A DNA stretch of 64,000 bases from JAAFHB01 sp037128295 (GCA_037128295.1 JBAXWR010000003.1:14083-78082), one strand, 5' to 3'; shown: positions 36,249 through 45,667, counted from the stretch's first letter. Numbers and translations are program-made. Notes: a model not told the origin generated them from the letters alone.

Positions 36249-37004
36249 ATGGATGGATTTACTTACAACAACATTTTCGAAACCAAGGGTGTCGAATATT
36301 TGGCAATCATCGCTTTTTTTCTGATCCTTGTCCCTTTCTGGGTCCTTTTGAACAGACAAGTGAAAATCTCAAAACAAATCCAGAAGGCTCTGGGAATTCT
36401 TAATTCAAATGTATTAAAGGTTCCGCAAGGTTTATTTTTTAGTCGCTTGCATACCTGGACACATCTTGAAAAATCAGGAGTTGCCAAGGTCGGAATGGAT
36501 GATCTTCTGCTTCACATTACAGGTGAGGTTAGTTTCAATAAGATTAAAGAGCCAGGTGATAAAGTCGGTAAGGGCGATTTAATGGCAGAAATTAATCATA
36601 AAGGTAAGCTACTAAAGATCTATTCCCCCATTTCAGGTGAGGTCATCCAGGCAAATCCCATGCTTACGGAGCATCCTGAAATATTGAATGAAGATCCTTA
36701 TCTGAAAGGTTGGATGTATAAGGTTAAACCTACGAGTTGGATAGCCGATACAAATTCATATTTTCTGGCAGAGGAGGCGTCTGATTGGTCAAGACAAGAA
36801 TTGGAGAGATTTAAAGATTTTTTGTCCAGTTCTATGGGGAAATATTCCCCCGATAATGCCAATGTGATTTTACAGGACGGTGGTGAAATTTGCGATCAGC
36901 CACTTTCGGAATTGCCCGATGAGGTATGGCAGGACTTTCAAAAAGATTTTCTGAGTTCAAAAACCTTGTGCAATAATGCGAATTGTTTCAGAAATCGCGA
37001 GTAA
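36249..37004 (+). CDS. Membrane-anchored GcvH-like protein
   Basis: This 251-residue protein has a short N-terminus, one transmembrane helix (about 17-34), a GcvH-like domain (about 60-163) and the same C-terminal block as the first cluster gene (LQDGGEI...EVWQDFQ, about 208-230). The two proteins are clearly paralogues. The lipoyl position is Gly119, with Lys120 following, exactly as in the fusion protein. The domain should face the cytoplasm. It probably works with the ferredoxin/HybB-like pair, but no function can be assigned from sequence. Confidence 0.8.
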   Translation: MDGFTYNNIFETKGVEYLAIIAFFLILVPFWVLLNRQVKISKQIQKALGILNSNVLKVPQGLFFSRLHTWTHLEKSGVAKVGMDDLLLHITGEVSFNKIKEPGDKVGKGDLMAEINHKGKLLKIYSPISGEVIQANPMLTEHPEILNEDPYLKGWMYKVKPTSWIADTNSYFLAEEASDWSRQELERFKDFLSSSMGKYSPDNANVILQDGGEICDQPLSELPDEVWQDFQKDFLSSKTLCNNANCFRNRE

Positions 37005-37068
37005 ATAATTGATTCATTGCATTCTATATTGATCGTCAACCTTTAGCAGTTAATTACGGTTCTTTCAC

Positions 37069-37103
37069 AGTTAAAGCGATGTGCCTTGCATATCGCTTTA
37101 ACT
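37069..37103. repeat. 12-bp inverted repeat between redox operon and sensor kinase
   Basis: AGTTAAAGCGAT (37069-37080) and ATCGCTTTAACT (37092-37103) form perfect arms around an 11-nt loop, 65 bp past the GcvH-like gene. There is no T-run, so it may be a factor-dependent terminator, an RNA-stabilising hairpin or an operator. Confidence 0.5.
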
Positions 37104-37235
37104 ATTGGCATAAAGGTGGTTTCTAATTTTCTCCGCTATTAATGATGAATCAATAAACAATTTTGATTATTAGAACGGTAAATTCAAATTTTGAAGCTAC
37201 TTTAGCAAGCAATTTCCACTTCCAATTAAACAGTC

Positions 37236-38906
37236 ATGGTTTGGTTCAAAAAATTAATTGTTGAAAAGAGTGCCGGGAGTCCCCTGGTTAGCGGTTATGT
37301 TAAATTTCGTTCTTCTATTTATGGCCGGGTGGTGTTTATCTTTACCATTTCATCATTTTTCCTGTTTGTGGCATTTGGTATTATCTTCCGGTCGGTCAAT
37401 GAAAAGTATATGCAGTCTGTGATAAGGGAAAATGGCAATAATATCAGTTCGCTTGTTGAGGGGGCTTTATACCGTTCAATGCTCGAGAATGACAGGTCGT
37501 CACTCCAAAGTACACTTGATATTATCAATAAGATGAGCGGGATTGACGATGTTAATATGTACGACAATAATAACAATCTTGTGTTCTCTTCGATTGCTAA
37601 CGATACGATCAACCATAGCAATCCCGATTGTAAAAGTTGCCATACTGATATCGCAACCATGTTTTCTGCAAAGGAAAAATCATACCGGATCATTGATGTA
37701 AACAGCGAGTGTACGATGAACCCAAACAACAACTTTAGTCGGCACCTCTTAATTAAATCCCCAATCTTAAATAGTCCATCCTGTTCTACTGCTTCCTGTC
37801 ATGCGCATAGTGAAAAGGAAGCAATTCTTGGTTCATTGTTGATTAAATTTCCTATGGGAGGGCTGGATGCTGCTCTGGATAAATCAACGACCGATTATTT
37901 CCTGATGGCCGCCACGATGACGCTTTTACTTATTTTATTTCTTATCTTTTTCACAATTAAAAAAATCAAAGATCCACTATTTGCCATAATTAAGGCAAGT
38001 GAAGCTGTAGCCAAAGGTGACAAAAGTACGAGGTTAATCATTAAACCTAATCAGCTTTCAGATATGAGAATGGTTTCGTATGCATTTAACGACATGCTAG
38101 ACAACCTTCAGACAGCTACCAATGAGCTCCAAAATTGGTCCCATCAGCTTGAATATAAGGTACAGAAAAAATCTGAAGAGTTGGGACAGGTTCAAAATGA
38201 GCTGATGAACATTGAAAGAATTGCTTCTTTGGGGAAATTGTCATTATCAGTGGCTCACGAAATCAATAACCCATTATCGGGAATCCTAATCTATGCAAAA
38301 TTGATTTCCAAGCAGTTAAATAGTCAGGAATTAACACCTGCCAAAAAGGAGTCGATGCTTAAGCATTTAAAGCTGATTGAAAACGAAACGAAACGATGTG
38401 GGGATATTGTAAAAGGGTTATTGGATTTTTCGCGTAAAGACCAGAATGATTTTGAAGCCAGACACTTGCATGACATTCTTCTCGAAACCTACGAATTGAT
38501 GTCACATTCAATGAAGGTGGCCAATATTACTTTTTTATCAGATTTTTCTGCCAAAGCGGACATGATTTTTTGCAGTCCAAATCAAATCAAGCAAGTCTGC
38601 GTGGCAATTTTAGTGAATGCATCTGAAGCTGTAACAGAAAACGGCGAGGTTCTGATCAGGACCATAAATCCTGACGAGCATCATGTCCGTATAGATATTG
38701 TTGACAATGGGATTGGAATATCGGAGGAAGATATTCCCCATATTTTTGAACCCTTCTTTTCTACCAAAGAAAAGGCTAGTGGGATTGGGCTGGGACTGGC
38801 AATTGTTCATGGAATCGTCCAAAGTCATAAAGGAAAAACAGACGTGAAATCAGAAAGGGGAAAAGGAACAACAATTTTAATAACTTTACCTGTAATAAAA
38901 GCTTAA
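37236..38906 (+). CDS. Membrane histidine kinase with c-type-heme-like periplasmic domain
   Basis: This 556-residue sensor has transmembrane helices at about 33-51 and 222-241 bracketing a periplasmic domain. That domain contains CKSCH (C132, C135, H136), a canonical CxxCH heme c motif, and CSTASCH (C183, C188, H189), an expanded CX4CH. A HAMP-like region (about 245-295), a coiled coil, an HisKA domain with phospho-acceptor H341 (SVAHEINNPLSG) and an HATPase_c domain (NASEAV, DNGIGIS, GIGLGLAI) follow. It probably senses redox state or a gas ligand through heme. The partner response regulator starts 12 bp downstream. Confidence 0.88.
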   Translation: MVWFKKLIVEKSAGSPLVSGYVKFRSSIYGRVVFIFTISSFFLFVAFGIIFRSVNEKYMQSVIRENGNNISSLVEGALYRSMLENDRSSLQSTLDIINKMSGIDDVNMYDNNNNLVFSSIANDTINHSNPDCKSCHTDIATMFSAKEKSYRIIDVNSECTMNPNNNFSRHLLIKSPILNSPSCSTASCHAHSEKEAILGSLLIKFPMGGLDAALDKSTTDYFLMAATMTLLLILFLIFFTIKKIKDPLFAIIKASEAVAKGDKSTRLIIKPNQLSDMRMVSYAFNDMLDNLQTATNELQNWSHQLEYKVQKKSEELGQVQNELMNIERIASLGKLSLSVAHEINNPLSGILIYAKLISKQLNSQELTPAKKESMLKHLKLIENETKRCGDIVKGLLDFSRKDQNDFEARHLHDILLETYELMSHSMKVANITFLSDFSAKADMIFCSPNQIKQVCVAILVNASEAVTENGEVLIRTINPDEHHVRIDIVDNGIGISEEDIPHIFEPFFSTKEKASGIGLGLAIVHGIVQSHKGKTDVKSERGKGTTILITLPVIKA

Positions 38907-38918
38907 AAGGAATATATT

Positions 38919-40259
38919 ATGTCGAAAAAGATCTCCATTTTAATTGTTGACGATGAAGAATCTGTAAGAAGTTCATTATACAACTGGTTCGTCGAGGATG
39001 ATTATCGTGTCGATTGTGCCGAGGATGCAAAAAAGGCTCTTTCGATTCTTGAATCCGACAATTTTGATATTATCCTTGCAGATATCAAAATGCCTGGAAT
39101 GGATGGTTTGGAAATGCTCAAACGGATCAAATCGTTCAGGAAAGATGCGATTGTGATCGTAATGACAGCTTTCGCAACTGTTGATACTGCTGTTCAAGCG
39201 TTAAAAGATGGGGCATTTGATTACATTACAAAACCTTTCGATCCGGATGATTTGTCTCATCTGATCAGAAATGCTTCCAAACAAATTTCCCTGATCGAAG
39301 AAAACGAAGTGCTCAAGGAAAAGGTTATATCGCTTGAGAATGTGGAGAACCTGATCGGAAATAGTGAAGCCATGCATAAAGTTCTTAGGGAGATTGAGAG
39401 CGTGGCACAATCCAATGCGTCTGTCATCATCACAGGTGAGAGCGGGACAGGTAAGGAGCTTGTAGCCAGGGCTATACATGCAAATTCGCCCCGTAGGTTT
39501 TTCCCGCTTGTAAGTGTTCATTGTGGAGCTTTGACAGAAAGTTTATTGGAAAGTGAATTGTTCGGACATGAGAAAGGGGCTTTTACCGGAGCTGTTTACA
39601 ATCGGAAAGGGAGGTTTGAAATGGCTGATAGTGGCACCATTTTCCTTGATGAAATTGCGACCATTTCGCCAAAAATGCAGGTTGAATTGTTGCGTGTACT
39701 TGAGAGCAAAAGTTTTGTCCGTGTAGGTGGGAACAAAGAAATCACATCTGATTTCAGGGTTATTTGTGCAACAAACAGGGATTTAAAAGGGATGGTAGAA
39801 AAAGGTATTTTTCGGGAAGACCTTTTTTACCGCTTAAATGTCGTTAATATCAATGTGCCACCATTGCGCGAACGAACCGAGGATATTCCCCTGCTTGTCG
39901 AATATTTTATTAAGAAATATTGTACAACGATGAACCGGCCTTTGATTACAATTGATTCCGGTGCGTTGAAGCGACTTGAAGAATTCACTTTTCCCGGAAA
40001 CATCCGTGAATTGGAAAATATGATTGAGAGGGCAATTGTAGTAGGGAATGGGAAGAAGATCAGTCTAAAAGACCTGCCCATGGGAAAGGAAATCGTCAAT
40101 ACGACAGCCGAAAGTCTTGATGATTTGGAAAAGAACCATATTTCCCAAATTCTCACGAAATACAATTGGAACATTACAGTTGCTGCCAAAGCTTTAAAGA
40201 TCGACCGGGTCACGCTATACAATAAGATCAAGAAGTATGGTCTTTCCGAACCAAAATAG
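38919..40259 (+). CDS. Sigma-54-dependent response regulator (NtrC family)
   Basis: This 446-residue protein has a receiver domain with phospho-acceptor Asp55 (LADIKMPG). The sigma-54 AAA+ domain has Walker A at 173-180 (GESGTGKE), the sigma-54-contacting loop GAFTGA at 220-225 and Walker B at 241-246 (IFLDEI). A C-terminal Fis-type helix-turn-helix ends NITVAAKALKIDRVTLYNKIKKYG. It is encoded 12 bp after the heme-type kinase, its evident partner, and a sigma-54-like promoter precedes the redox cluster, the likely target. Confidence 0.95.
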   Translation: MSKKISILIVDDEESVRSSLYNWFVEDDYRVDCAEDAKKALSILESDNFDIILADIKMPGMDGLEMLKRIKSFRKDAIVIVMTAFATVDTAVQALKDGAFDYITKPFDPDDLSHLIRNASKQISLIEENEVLKEKVISLENVENLIGNSEAMHKVLREIESVAQSNASVIITGESGTGKELVARAIHANSPRRFFPLVSVHCGALTESLLESELFGHEKGAFTGAVYNRKGRFEMADSGTIFLDEIATISPKMQVELLRVLESKSFVRVGGNKEITSDFRVICATNRDLKGMVEKGIFREDLFYRLNVVNINVPPLRERTEDIPLLVEYFIKKYCTTMNRPLITIDSGALKRLEEFTFPGNIRELENMIERAIVVGNGKKISLKDLPMGKEIVNTTAESLDDLEKNHISQILTKYNWNITVAAKALKIDRVTLYNKIKKYGLSEPK

Positions 40260-40341
40260 AGTTTCAATATTTCGATCCATTTCTATTTATTTCTTATTTC
40301 ACACTGACATTGCACCCCAGATATCATATAATCTTTTTTGA

Positions 40342-40878
40342 ATGAACCTGGAATATATCAATCTTATTTCTTTTGGATATTTTGAGAAAGGTCTTCTTGA
40401 ACTGATAGCCAGTGATGTGAAGAAAGAGTTTTTGCTTCCGGTAATCTATCGGGATGGTCATCTAGATTTAAGCGAGTTCTACGACCCGGGGCGACGTCAA
40501 TACGATGGCAATAAACTGCTTAAGATTATCGATTCAAAATTTGCCTTTGATAATGACAAGACACTCGGGTTATTTAATGTCGATCTTTATATCCCCATTC
40601 TTACCTATATTTTTGGGCAGGCCTATTTAAACGGAAGGTCAGGAATTGTTTCCATCAGTAGGTTAAGCAACGAACGTTATGGAATGAAAGCTGATGACAA
40701 ACAATTGGTTGACCGTTTTCGCAAGGAAGTTATCCACGAGTTAGGTCATACATTCGGTCTTATCCATTGCAAAAATTCCACCTGTGTGATGAGGTCAAGC
40801 ACTTATGTTGAAGACATTGATCAAAAGGACCATCAGCTTTGCGAAAAATGCCGTTCGCAGTTAGAAGCCAACCCATAG
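40342..40878 (+). CDS. Archaemetzincin-like zinc metalloprotease
   Basis: This 178-residue protein carries the complete archaemetzincin signature. The catalytic HELGHTFGLIH at 132-142 (His132, Glu133, His136, His142) is followed by Cys143, Cys148-x-Met150 and the CxxC pair Cys167/Cys170 for a second zinc. Archaemetzincins are putative peptidases whose substrates are mostly unknown. No signal peptide is seen, so it is probably cytoplasmic. It lies 82 bp after the sigma-54 regulator on the same strand and could belong to that transcription unit. A terminator follows. Confidence 0.9.
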   Translation: MNLEYINLISFGYFEKGLLELIASDVKKEFLLPVIYRDGHLDLSEFYDPGRRQYDGNKLLKIIDSKFAFDNDKTLGLFNVDLYIPILTYIFGQAYLNGRSGIVSISRLSNERYGMKADDKQLVDRFRKEVIHELGHTFGLIHCKNSTCVMRSSTYVEDIDQKDHQLCEKCRSQLEANP

Positions 40879-40920
40879 CATTAATGTGCCTGGTTATAAA
40901 ATCCCATATTCAAATTTGAC

Positions 40921-40961
40921 AAAAAAAACAGCCAGCAAAACCTATTGGTTAGCCGGCTGTT
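40921..40961 (-). terminator. Terminator downstream of susD copy 1
   Basis: In minus-strand RNA AACAGCCGGC pairs with GCUGGCUGUU (one G-U), followed by a run of U. It lies between the convergent archaemetzincin and susD genes. Confidence 0.75.
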
Positions 40962-40996
40962 CCCACTACTAATTGTTGTTGCTGTTGTTAATATAA

Positions 40997-42463
40997 TTAA
41001 TTACCAGTCATTAACTTATTGATATCCAACTCGCTGGATGGTATTGGCCAGATGTAAGTAGGAGAAGTAGTTGCGATAGAAGAAACACCAGGTTTTGCCG
41101 GAATGGTACTAAGTGTTCTCAGCAAATCCATATTTCTCAATCCTTCGCCTAAAAATTCAATGCTTCTTTCGAGTAACATAGCATCCAGATAGGACTTAAC
41201 ATCTGGGAAACTGGCTAATGTATAAGCACCGGCCGCAAAGGAACGGGTCCTTACCGCGTTCAAAAGATCCACTGCTTTTTGGTTAACTGAATTCCCACCT
41301 CTCACGATGGCTTCTGCGTAGTTCAACAATACCTCTGCATACCTTAACACGGGCGCATAATCTGCCTGAATCGTGAAATTTGTATATTTTCCACAATAAT
41401 AAACAGTATTTCCGGAAACAGTTCCGGTAACAAACAGTAACTTTCTAGCATCAGCGGCATTCATCTGGCTAAATGTACTTCCGGCAGCAGCATTCAGGTA
41501 ATAAGATTCTGCAGAAAGTGGATGGTGATACCAGGCAAGTGAATTCTGTGTACCGGCAAGGTCGGTTGAAGTGAAAGGCATCGAGAAAACCGACTCTTTA
41601 GTTGTATATGGGGTTGCAAAAATACCGGCAAAAGTTGGACTAAGTGCAAAAGGTACACCCGTCGTTGCTGTAAATGGAGAAGCTGATGAAACAATTTTAG
41701 TTGCCTCTGTCTGAACTTTCGCAAAGTCATTCATGTGCAGATAAACGCGGGTTTTGAAAGCGATAATCGTATTTTTATGAACCCGGGTCGTATTGAGCAA
41801 ATCGGTCGTGTATTTGTCAATGGCCAATGGTTCTGCCGCGTTAAGGTCGGCAAGGACTTGTGTATAAACCTCCGATACTTTACTTCTGGCCATATCATTG
41901 TCAACACCTGTTTTATAGGCTTTTAACCTTAGTGGTAGCCCTGCACTGGCACCGTTATCCTTACTATACGGTTGGGAATACAACATGAGCATATCAAAGT
42001 AACACATTGCCCGAAGGGTCAGTGCTTCGCTTTTGAATTGATTGTACTCGGCTTCGGTAATTTTTCCAGTCAAGGTACCCGCTTTCCAGTTGGTATCCAA
42101 ACCTTCCATAAAAATATTAATCGCATTGACAGCAGCATAAACAGCACCCCAGAGATTGATAACCTCGTTTGTTGAGGTGATTACACTGTGATTCCATGTT
42201 GAATAACCGGTGACAAGGTTTGTGTTTTTTGCTATAAAATTGTCTGTCCTGATATCGTTGTAAACCTGGTACCTGCCTCCAAGATAGTTACCACTTTTCA
42301 TAAAGGCATATAAGCCGTTTACCTGTCCGACAACCCTGTCTTTGGTGTCGAAAGCCTGAAGTTCCCCTAATGAAGTTTTTGGATTTGGATTCAACAACTC
42401 GGTTGAGCATCCGCTAAGCACCAAAACCAAAAGGAACAATATTGATTTAATCGTATTTCTCAT
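40997..42463 (-). CDS. SusD/RagB-family glycan-binding lipoprotein (pair 1)
   Basis: A surface lipoprotein that caps a SusC transporter and binds the oligosaccharide or peptide ligand. The lipobox LSGC lies near residue 20 when counted from the ATG at 42463 (488 residues); the longer frame starts at TTG. Typical SusD segments include LRAMCYFDMLMLY, YAEVLLNYAEAIVRGG and the C-terminal LLERSIEFLGEGLRNMDLLR. It follows its susC with a 21-bp gap. The ligand cannot be inferred. Confidence 0.92.
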   Translation of the reverse strand: MRNTIKSILFLLVLVLSGCSTELLNPNPKTSLGELQAFDTKDRVVGQVNGLYAFMKSGNYLGGRYQVYNDIRTDNFIAKNTNLVTGYSTWNHSVITSTNEVINLWGAVYAAVNAINIFMEGLDTNWKAGTLTGKITEAEYNQFKSEALTLRAMCYFDMLMLYSQPYSKDNGASAGLPLRLKAYKTGVDNDMARSKVSEVYTQVLADLNAAEPLAIDKYTTDLLNTTRVHKNTIIAFKTRVYLHMNDFAKVQTEATKIVSSASPFTATTGVPFALSPTFAGIFATPYTTKESVFSMPFTSTDLAGTQNSLAWYHHPLSAESYYLNAAAGSTFSQMNAADARKLLFVTGTVSGNTVYYCGKYTNFTIQADYAPVLRYAEVLLNYAEAIVRGGNSVNQKAVDLLNAVRTRSFAAGAYTLASFPDVKSYLDAMLLERSIEFLGEGLRNMDLLRTLSTIPAKPGVSSIATTSPTYIWPIPSSELDINKLMTGN

Positions 42464-42484
42464 GATATACAAAGTTTAAATTGG

Positions 42485-45400
42485 TTAAAATGTAACATTT
42501 ACTCCAAACGAAAAGCTTCTTGCCTGTGGGGCTGAATTCCGGTCAATACCCGGTGTGAGGTTACTATTGCCGTTGGCTGAGACTTCCGGGTCGGAACCCT
42601 TATAATTGGTTATTACCAGGGCGTTGAATATCTGAGCGTAAAGCCTTATTTTATCAATTCCCAGCGATGTTGGTAATTTTCTAAAGGTATATCCAAAAGA
42701 TACATTCCTAACTTTTAAATAGTCGCCTCTTTCTACGTTTTCAGTAATTGGAATCGATGAACCGTTTGAAACATTGTCATTCATCACAGGCTTCGGAATA
42801 TTGGTGATATCACCTGCCTTGCTCCAGGATGTATTGTAAACCTCCATTGAATTGTTCCACCACCTTTGATCCCTTAATCCAGCTTTGGATCCATTGTACA
42901 ATTTAAAATCAAGTGCATAGGTGAGGCTGAAGGCAAAGTCAAAATTTTTGTAGTTGAAATTGTTGTCCATCCCACCATAGATCTTAGGTAGTGGTGAACC
43001 AGCAACAACACCGTCAGTTGTAAGTGCAATTGCAGGGGCATTTCCACTTCCGTCTCTGTATGTCCATTTACTGGCAGCAGGATTTTCAAAAGCATATAAA
43101 ACTTCTTTTCCGGCTTTATTGACAAAAACCCTTCTACCTGTTGTAGGATCTACCCCTCTTGTCTCTACGGCAAAGATATTTCCAATCGGGTAACCGACCA
43201 ACGTACGGTTTGTAGTCTCTAATGAAGACGTTATACCCACAATTTCAGTGACCCCTGGTGCAAGTGAGGTTACCTCATTCTTCAATGTTGATAAATTAAA
43301 TGTGGTTGTCCATTGAAAATCTTTTTTTGTAAAGTTATGGCTTGTCAATGAGACTTCAAATCCTTTGTTATACATGGTACCAATGTTCATTGGAATTATA
43401 TTCCCTGGTATTCCTTTCGATGGTGACTGTGGAACATTGAGAATCAGGTTGTTGATATCATTATAGAAATAGTTCACTTCAACCTGGAATTTGTTCTTCA
43501 TTAACCCAAAGCTTAAACCAGCGTCAAATTTATCACTGGTTTCCCATTTGAGATCCGGGTTTCCAGCCTGACTGAAATTCCATGTCGGGGATGATCCATA
43601 TAATCCGCCGGCATATAGCGACATAGAGGCATAATTACCAATTCCTGACATATTACCAACCTTTCCATAACTGCCTTTTATGCGGATATCTGAAAACAGC
43701 TCACCAATCTTGCTCTTCTTGATGAAATTTTCATTCGAGAGGTTGTACATAACAGAACCACCTCCAAATGTCCCAAATTTCTTTCCATCAGCCAATCCCG
43801 AAAAACCATCCCGTCGAACACTGCCTTCCACATAAAAACGTTTGTCAAAGTTTGCGCTGAGACGGCCAAAATACGACACAAAGTAGTTCTCATACTGACT
43901 GCCACTTCCCATACCGGCAGTTACCCACGAACCCTGATAGGTTTCAAAGAAATTGTCGGCAACATTGGTTTTGGTTCCGTACCAATAGTTCCCTTTCGTG
44001 GATTGCTCTTCAGTACCACCAAGCAAAGAGAGGTTCAATTTTTCCAAAACGGTAACTGAATAATCTGCTGTATTGGTCCATGTCCACCGTTTTAACCTGT
44101 TAAAATCGTTTTCAGTAAAACCATTGCTGGAGTAACCATCACCAGTGATACCAGTTTGAAAAGTCATGGATTCAACAGAAAGGTTGTCCATACCATAGAC
44201 CGTTTTGAGGTTAAGTCCTTTTACAGGTTGAATTGTGACACTGAAATTGGCTAAAAGTCGGTCATTCTGCGATGTATATGTGTTTAGGTCAAATATTGGC
44301 ACTGGATTGTAGTACGAATAATTTCCCACTGGTTGCCCCAAACTACCAATGGCAGATCCATTGATGTTGTATGTTCCATCATTTTTGTAGGGAGCAAGGT
44401 TCGGAGGAAGTACAAATGCCAATCGTGCCGCACCTGCTGTATTGAATGCCTGAGAAGACAATGATCCGGTGTTTGGTGCAGCATTAAAAGAATTGGTAAC
44501 CGAAATATTGGCTCCTAAAGAGATGTATTTGTTTAACTTGTGGTCGAGGTTCATTCTTGCATTTTTCCGCTCATAGGAGTTCTTCTTGATCATACCTTCC
44601 TGATTGTTGTAACCCACTGAAAGGAAATAGGATGTCGAAGGCGAGGATCCGGAGATGGTCACTGCATGGTTGTGCTGGAAACCGGTCCTGTAAATGTAAT
44701 CGGACCATTTGGTGTCGATTGGCTTCCCGTTTGCATCCAAAGGATCCGTGAAACTACTGGTTAAGGCCGATGGATTATTGGCCAACGCTTTGTTTTTGTG
44801 TTCCACATATTGTGCCGCATTCATCATTTCGAACAGATGGAAAGGTTTAGTAAAGCCCATGTATCCATCATAGGTAACCTTAACCTTACCCGTTGCCCCT
44901 TTGCGCGTCGTGATCAGGATTACTCCGTTTGCCGCCCTTGAACCATAAATAGCTGTGGCAGAAGCATCTTTTAAGATCTCCATGGATTGTATGTCAGAAG
45001 GGCTAATATCAGCCAACGCATTTGAAGCAGCAGCGCTACTGGAAACATCTCCTGTAAAAACAGGAACACCATCAACAATAATCAACGGGTAGGAACTGGA
45101 AGAAATGGAGTTCACACCCCTGATCCTGATTACTGGTGGGTTGTTAAGAACACCATTGGGTAGCGTAACGATCACACCTGAAGCTTTCCCCTGTAAGGAC
45201 TGGTCAAAGCTTTGTACAGGTGTCATCTTGATGTCATCTCCTTTAACAGTTGAAATAGTACCCCCTACATCACGTTTTTTTTGGGTTCCATAACCTACAA
45301 CAACAACTTCATCAACAGCAACTTGCTCTGATTTTAAGGTGATTTTGTAATCCTTTGAGTTGCTGAGGACTACTTCCTGCGAAGCAAAACCAACAAAAGA

Positions 45401-45622
45401 AACCACAAGAGTTTTAGCATTTGAAGGAACTTTCAATATAAAATGACCATCCATATCAGTGATAGTTCCAACGGTAGTTCCTTTGGCCACAACTGAAGCT
45501 CCCGGAATTGTCGCCCCATCATCAGAGGAGGTAACTGTACCTGTTACGTCCCTTGTTTGGGCGAAGGTTGTGATCAACCCTACGAACAGGAGGAATGCAA
45601 GCAAAAATAGAATTTTTTTCAT
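42485..45622 (-). CDS. SusC/RagA-family TonB-dependent transporter (pair 1)
   Basis: An outer-membrane beta-barrel of 1045 residues that imports large nutrients using TonB energy. From the N-terminus it has a signal peptide (to about FAQ), a carboxypeptidase-D-like domain (DVTGTVTSSDDGATIPGASV...), a TonB box/plug start (DEVVVVGYGTQKKRDVGG), the SusC signature region SILKDASATAIYGSRAANGVI-like, and a barrel ending in FSFGVNVTF. No N-terminal STN domain is present, so it is not coupled to an ECF sigma/anti-sigma pair. The ATG at 45622 is preferred over the upstream TTG. Confidence 0.95.
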   Translation of the reverse strand: MKKILFLLAFLLFVGLITTFAQTRDVTGTVTSSDDGATIPGASVVAKGTTVGTITDMDGHFILKVPSNAKTLVVSFVGFASQEVVLSNSKDYKITLKSEQVAVDEVVVVGYGTQKKRDVGGTISTVKGDDIKMTPVQSFDQSLQGKASGVIVTLPNGVLNNPPVIRIRGVNSISSSSYPLIIVDGVPVFTGDVSSSAAASNALADISPSDIQSMEILKDASATAIYGSRAANGVILITTRKGATGKVKVTYDGYMGFTKPFHLFEMMNAAQYVEHKNKALANNPSALTSSFTDPLDANGKPIDTKWSDYIYRTGFQHNHAVTISGSSPSTSYFLSVGYNNQEGMIKKNSYERKNARMNLDHKLNKYISLGANISVTNSFNAAPNTGSLSSQAFNTAGAARLAFVLPPNLAPYKNDGTYNINGSAIGSLGQPVGNYSYYNPVPIFDLNTYTSQNDRLLANFSVTIQPVKGLNLKTVYGMDNLSVESMTFQTGITGDGYSSNGFTENDFNRLKRWTWTNTADYSVTVLEKLNLSLLGGTEEQSTKGNYWYGTKTNVADNFFETYQGSWVTAGMGSGSQYENYFVSYFGRLSANFDKRFYVEGSVRRDGFSGLADGKKFGTFGGGSVMYNLSNENFIKKSKIGELFSDIRIKGSYGKVGNMSGIGNYASMSLYAGGLYGSSPTWNFSQAGNPDLKWETSDKFDAGLSFGLMKNKFQVEVNYFYNDINNLILNVPQSPSKGIPGNIIPMNIGTMYNKGFEVSLTSHNFTKKDFQWTTTFNLSTLKNEVTSLAPGVTEIVGITSSLETTNRTLVGYPIGNIFAVETRGVDPTTGRRVFVNKAGKEVLYAFENPAASKWTYRDGSGNAPAIALTTDGVVAGSPLPKIYGGMDNNFNYKNFDFAFSLTYALDFKLYNGSKAGLRDQRWWNNSMEVYNTSWSKAGDITNIPKPVMNDNVSNGSSIPITENVERGDYLKVRNVSFGYTFRKLPTSLGIDKIRLYAQIFNALVITNYKGSDPEVSANGNSNLTPGIDRNSAPQARSFSFGVNVTF

Positions 45623-45659
45623 AGACAATAATTTTATTGTTAAAAATTGTTATTTAATG

Positions 45660-45667
45660 CAAATATA
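45660..45667 (-). promoter_or_regulatory. Candidate -7 box of susC pair 1
   Basis: Minus-strand TATATTTG followed by C lies 38 bp before the ATG. The same word occurs in a similar position ahead of susC pair 2. No convincing -33 box was found. Confidence 0.4.

Noticed and set aside
33520..36735. Annotation of the lipoyl-fold proteins as glycine cleavage system H protein
   Set aside because: The lipoyl-lysine position is Gly in both, both are membrane-anchored with an extra C-terminal block, and no gcvP or gcvT is nearby.
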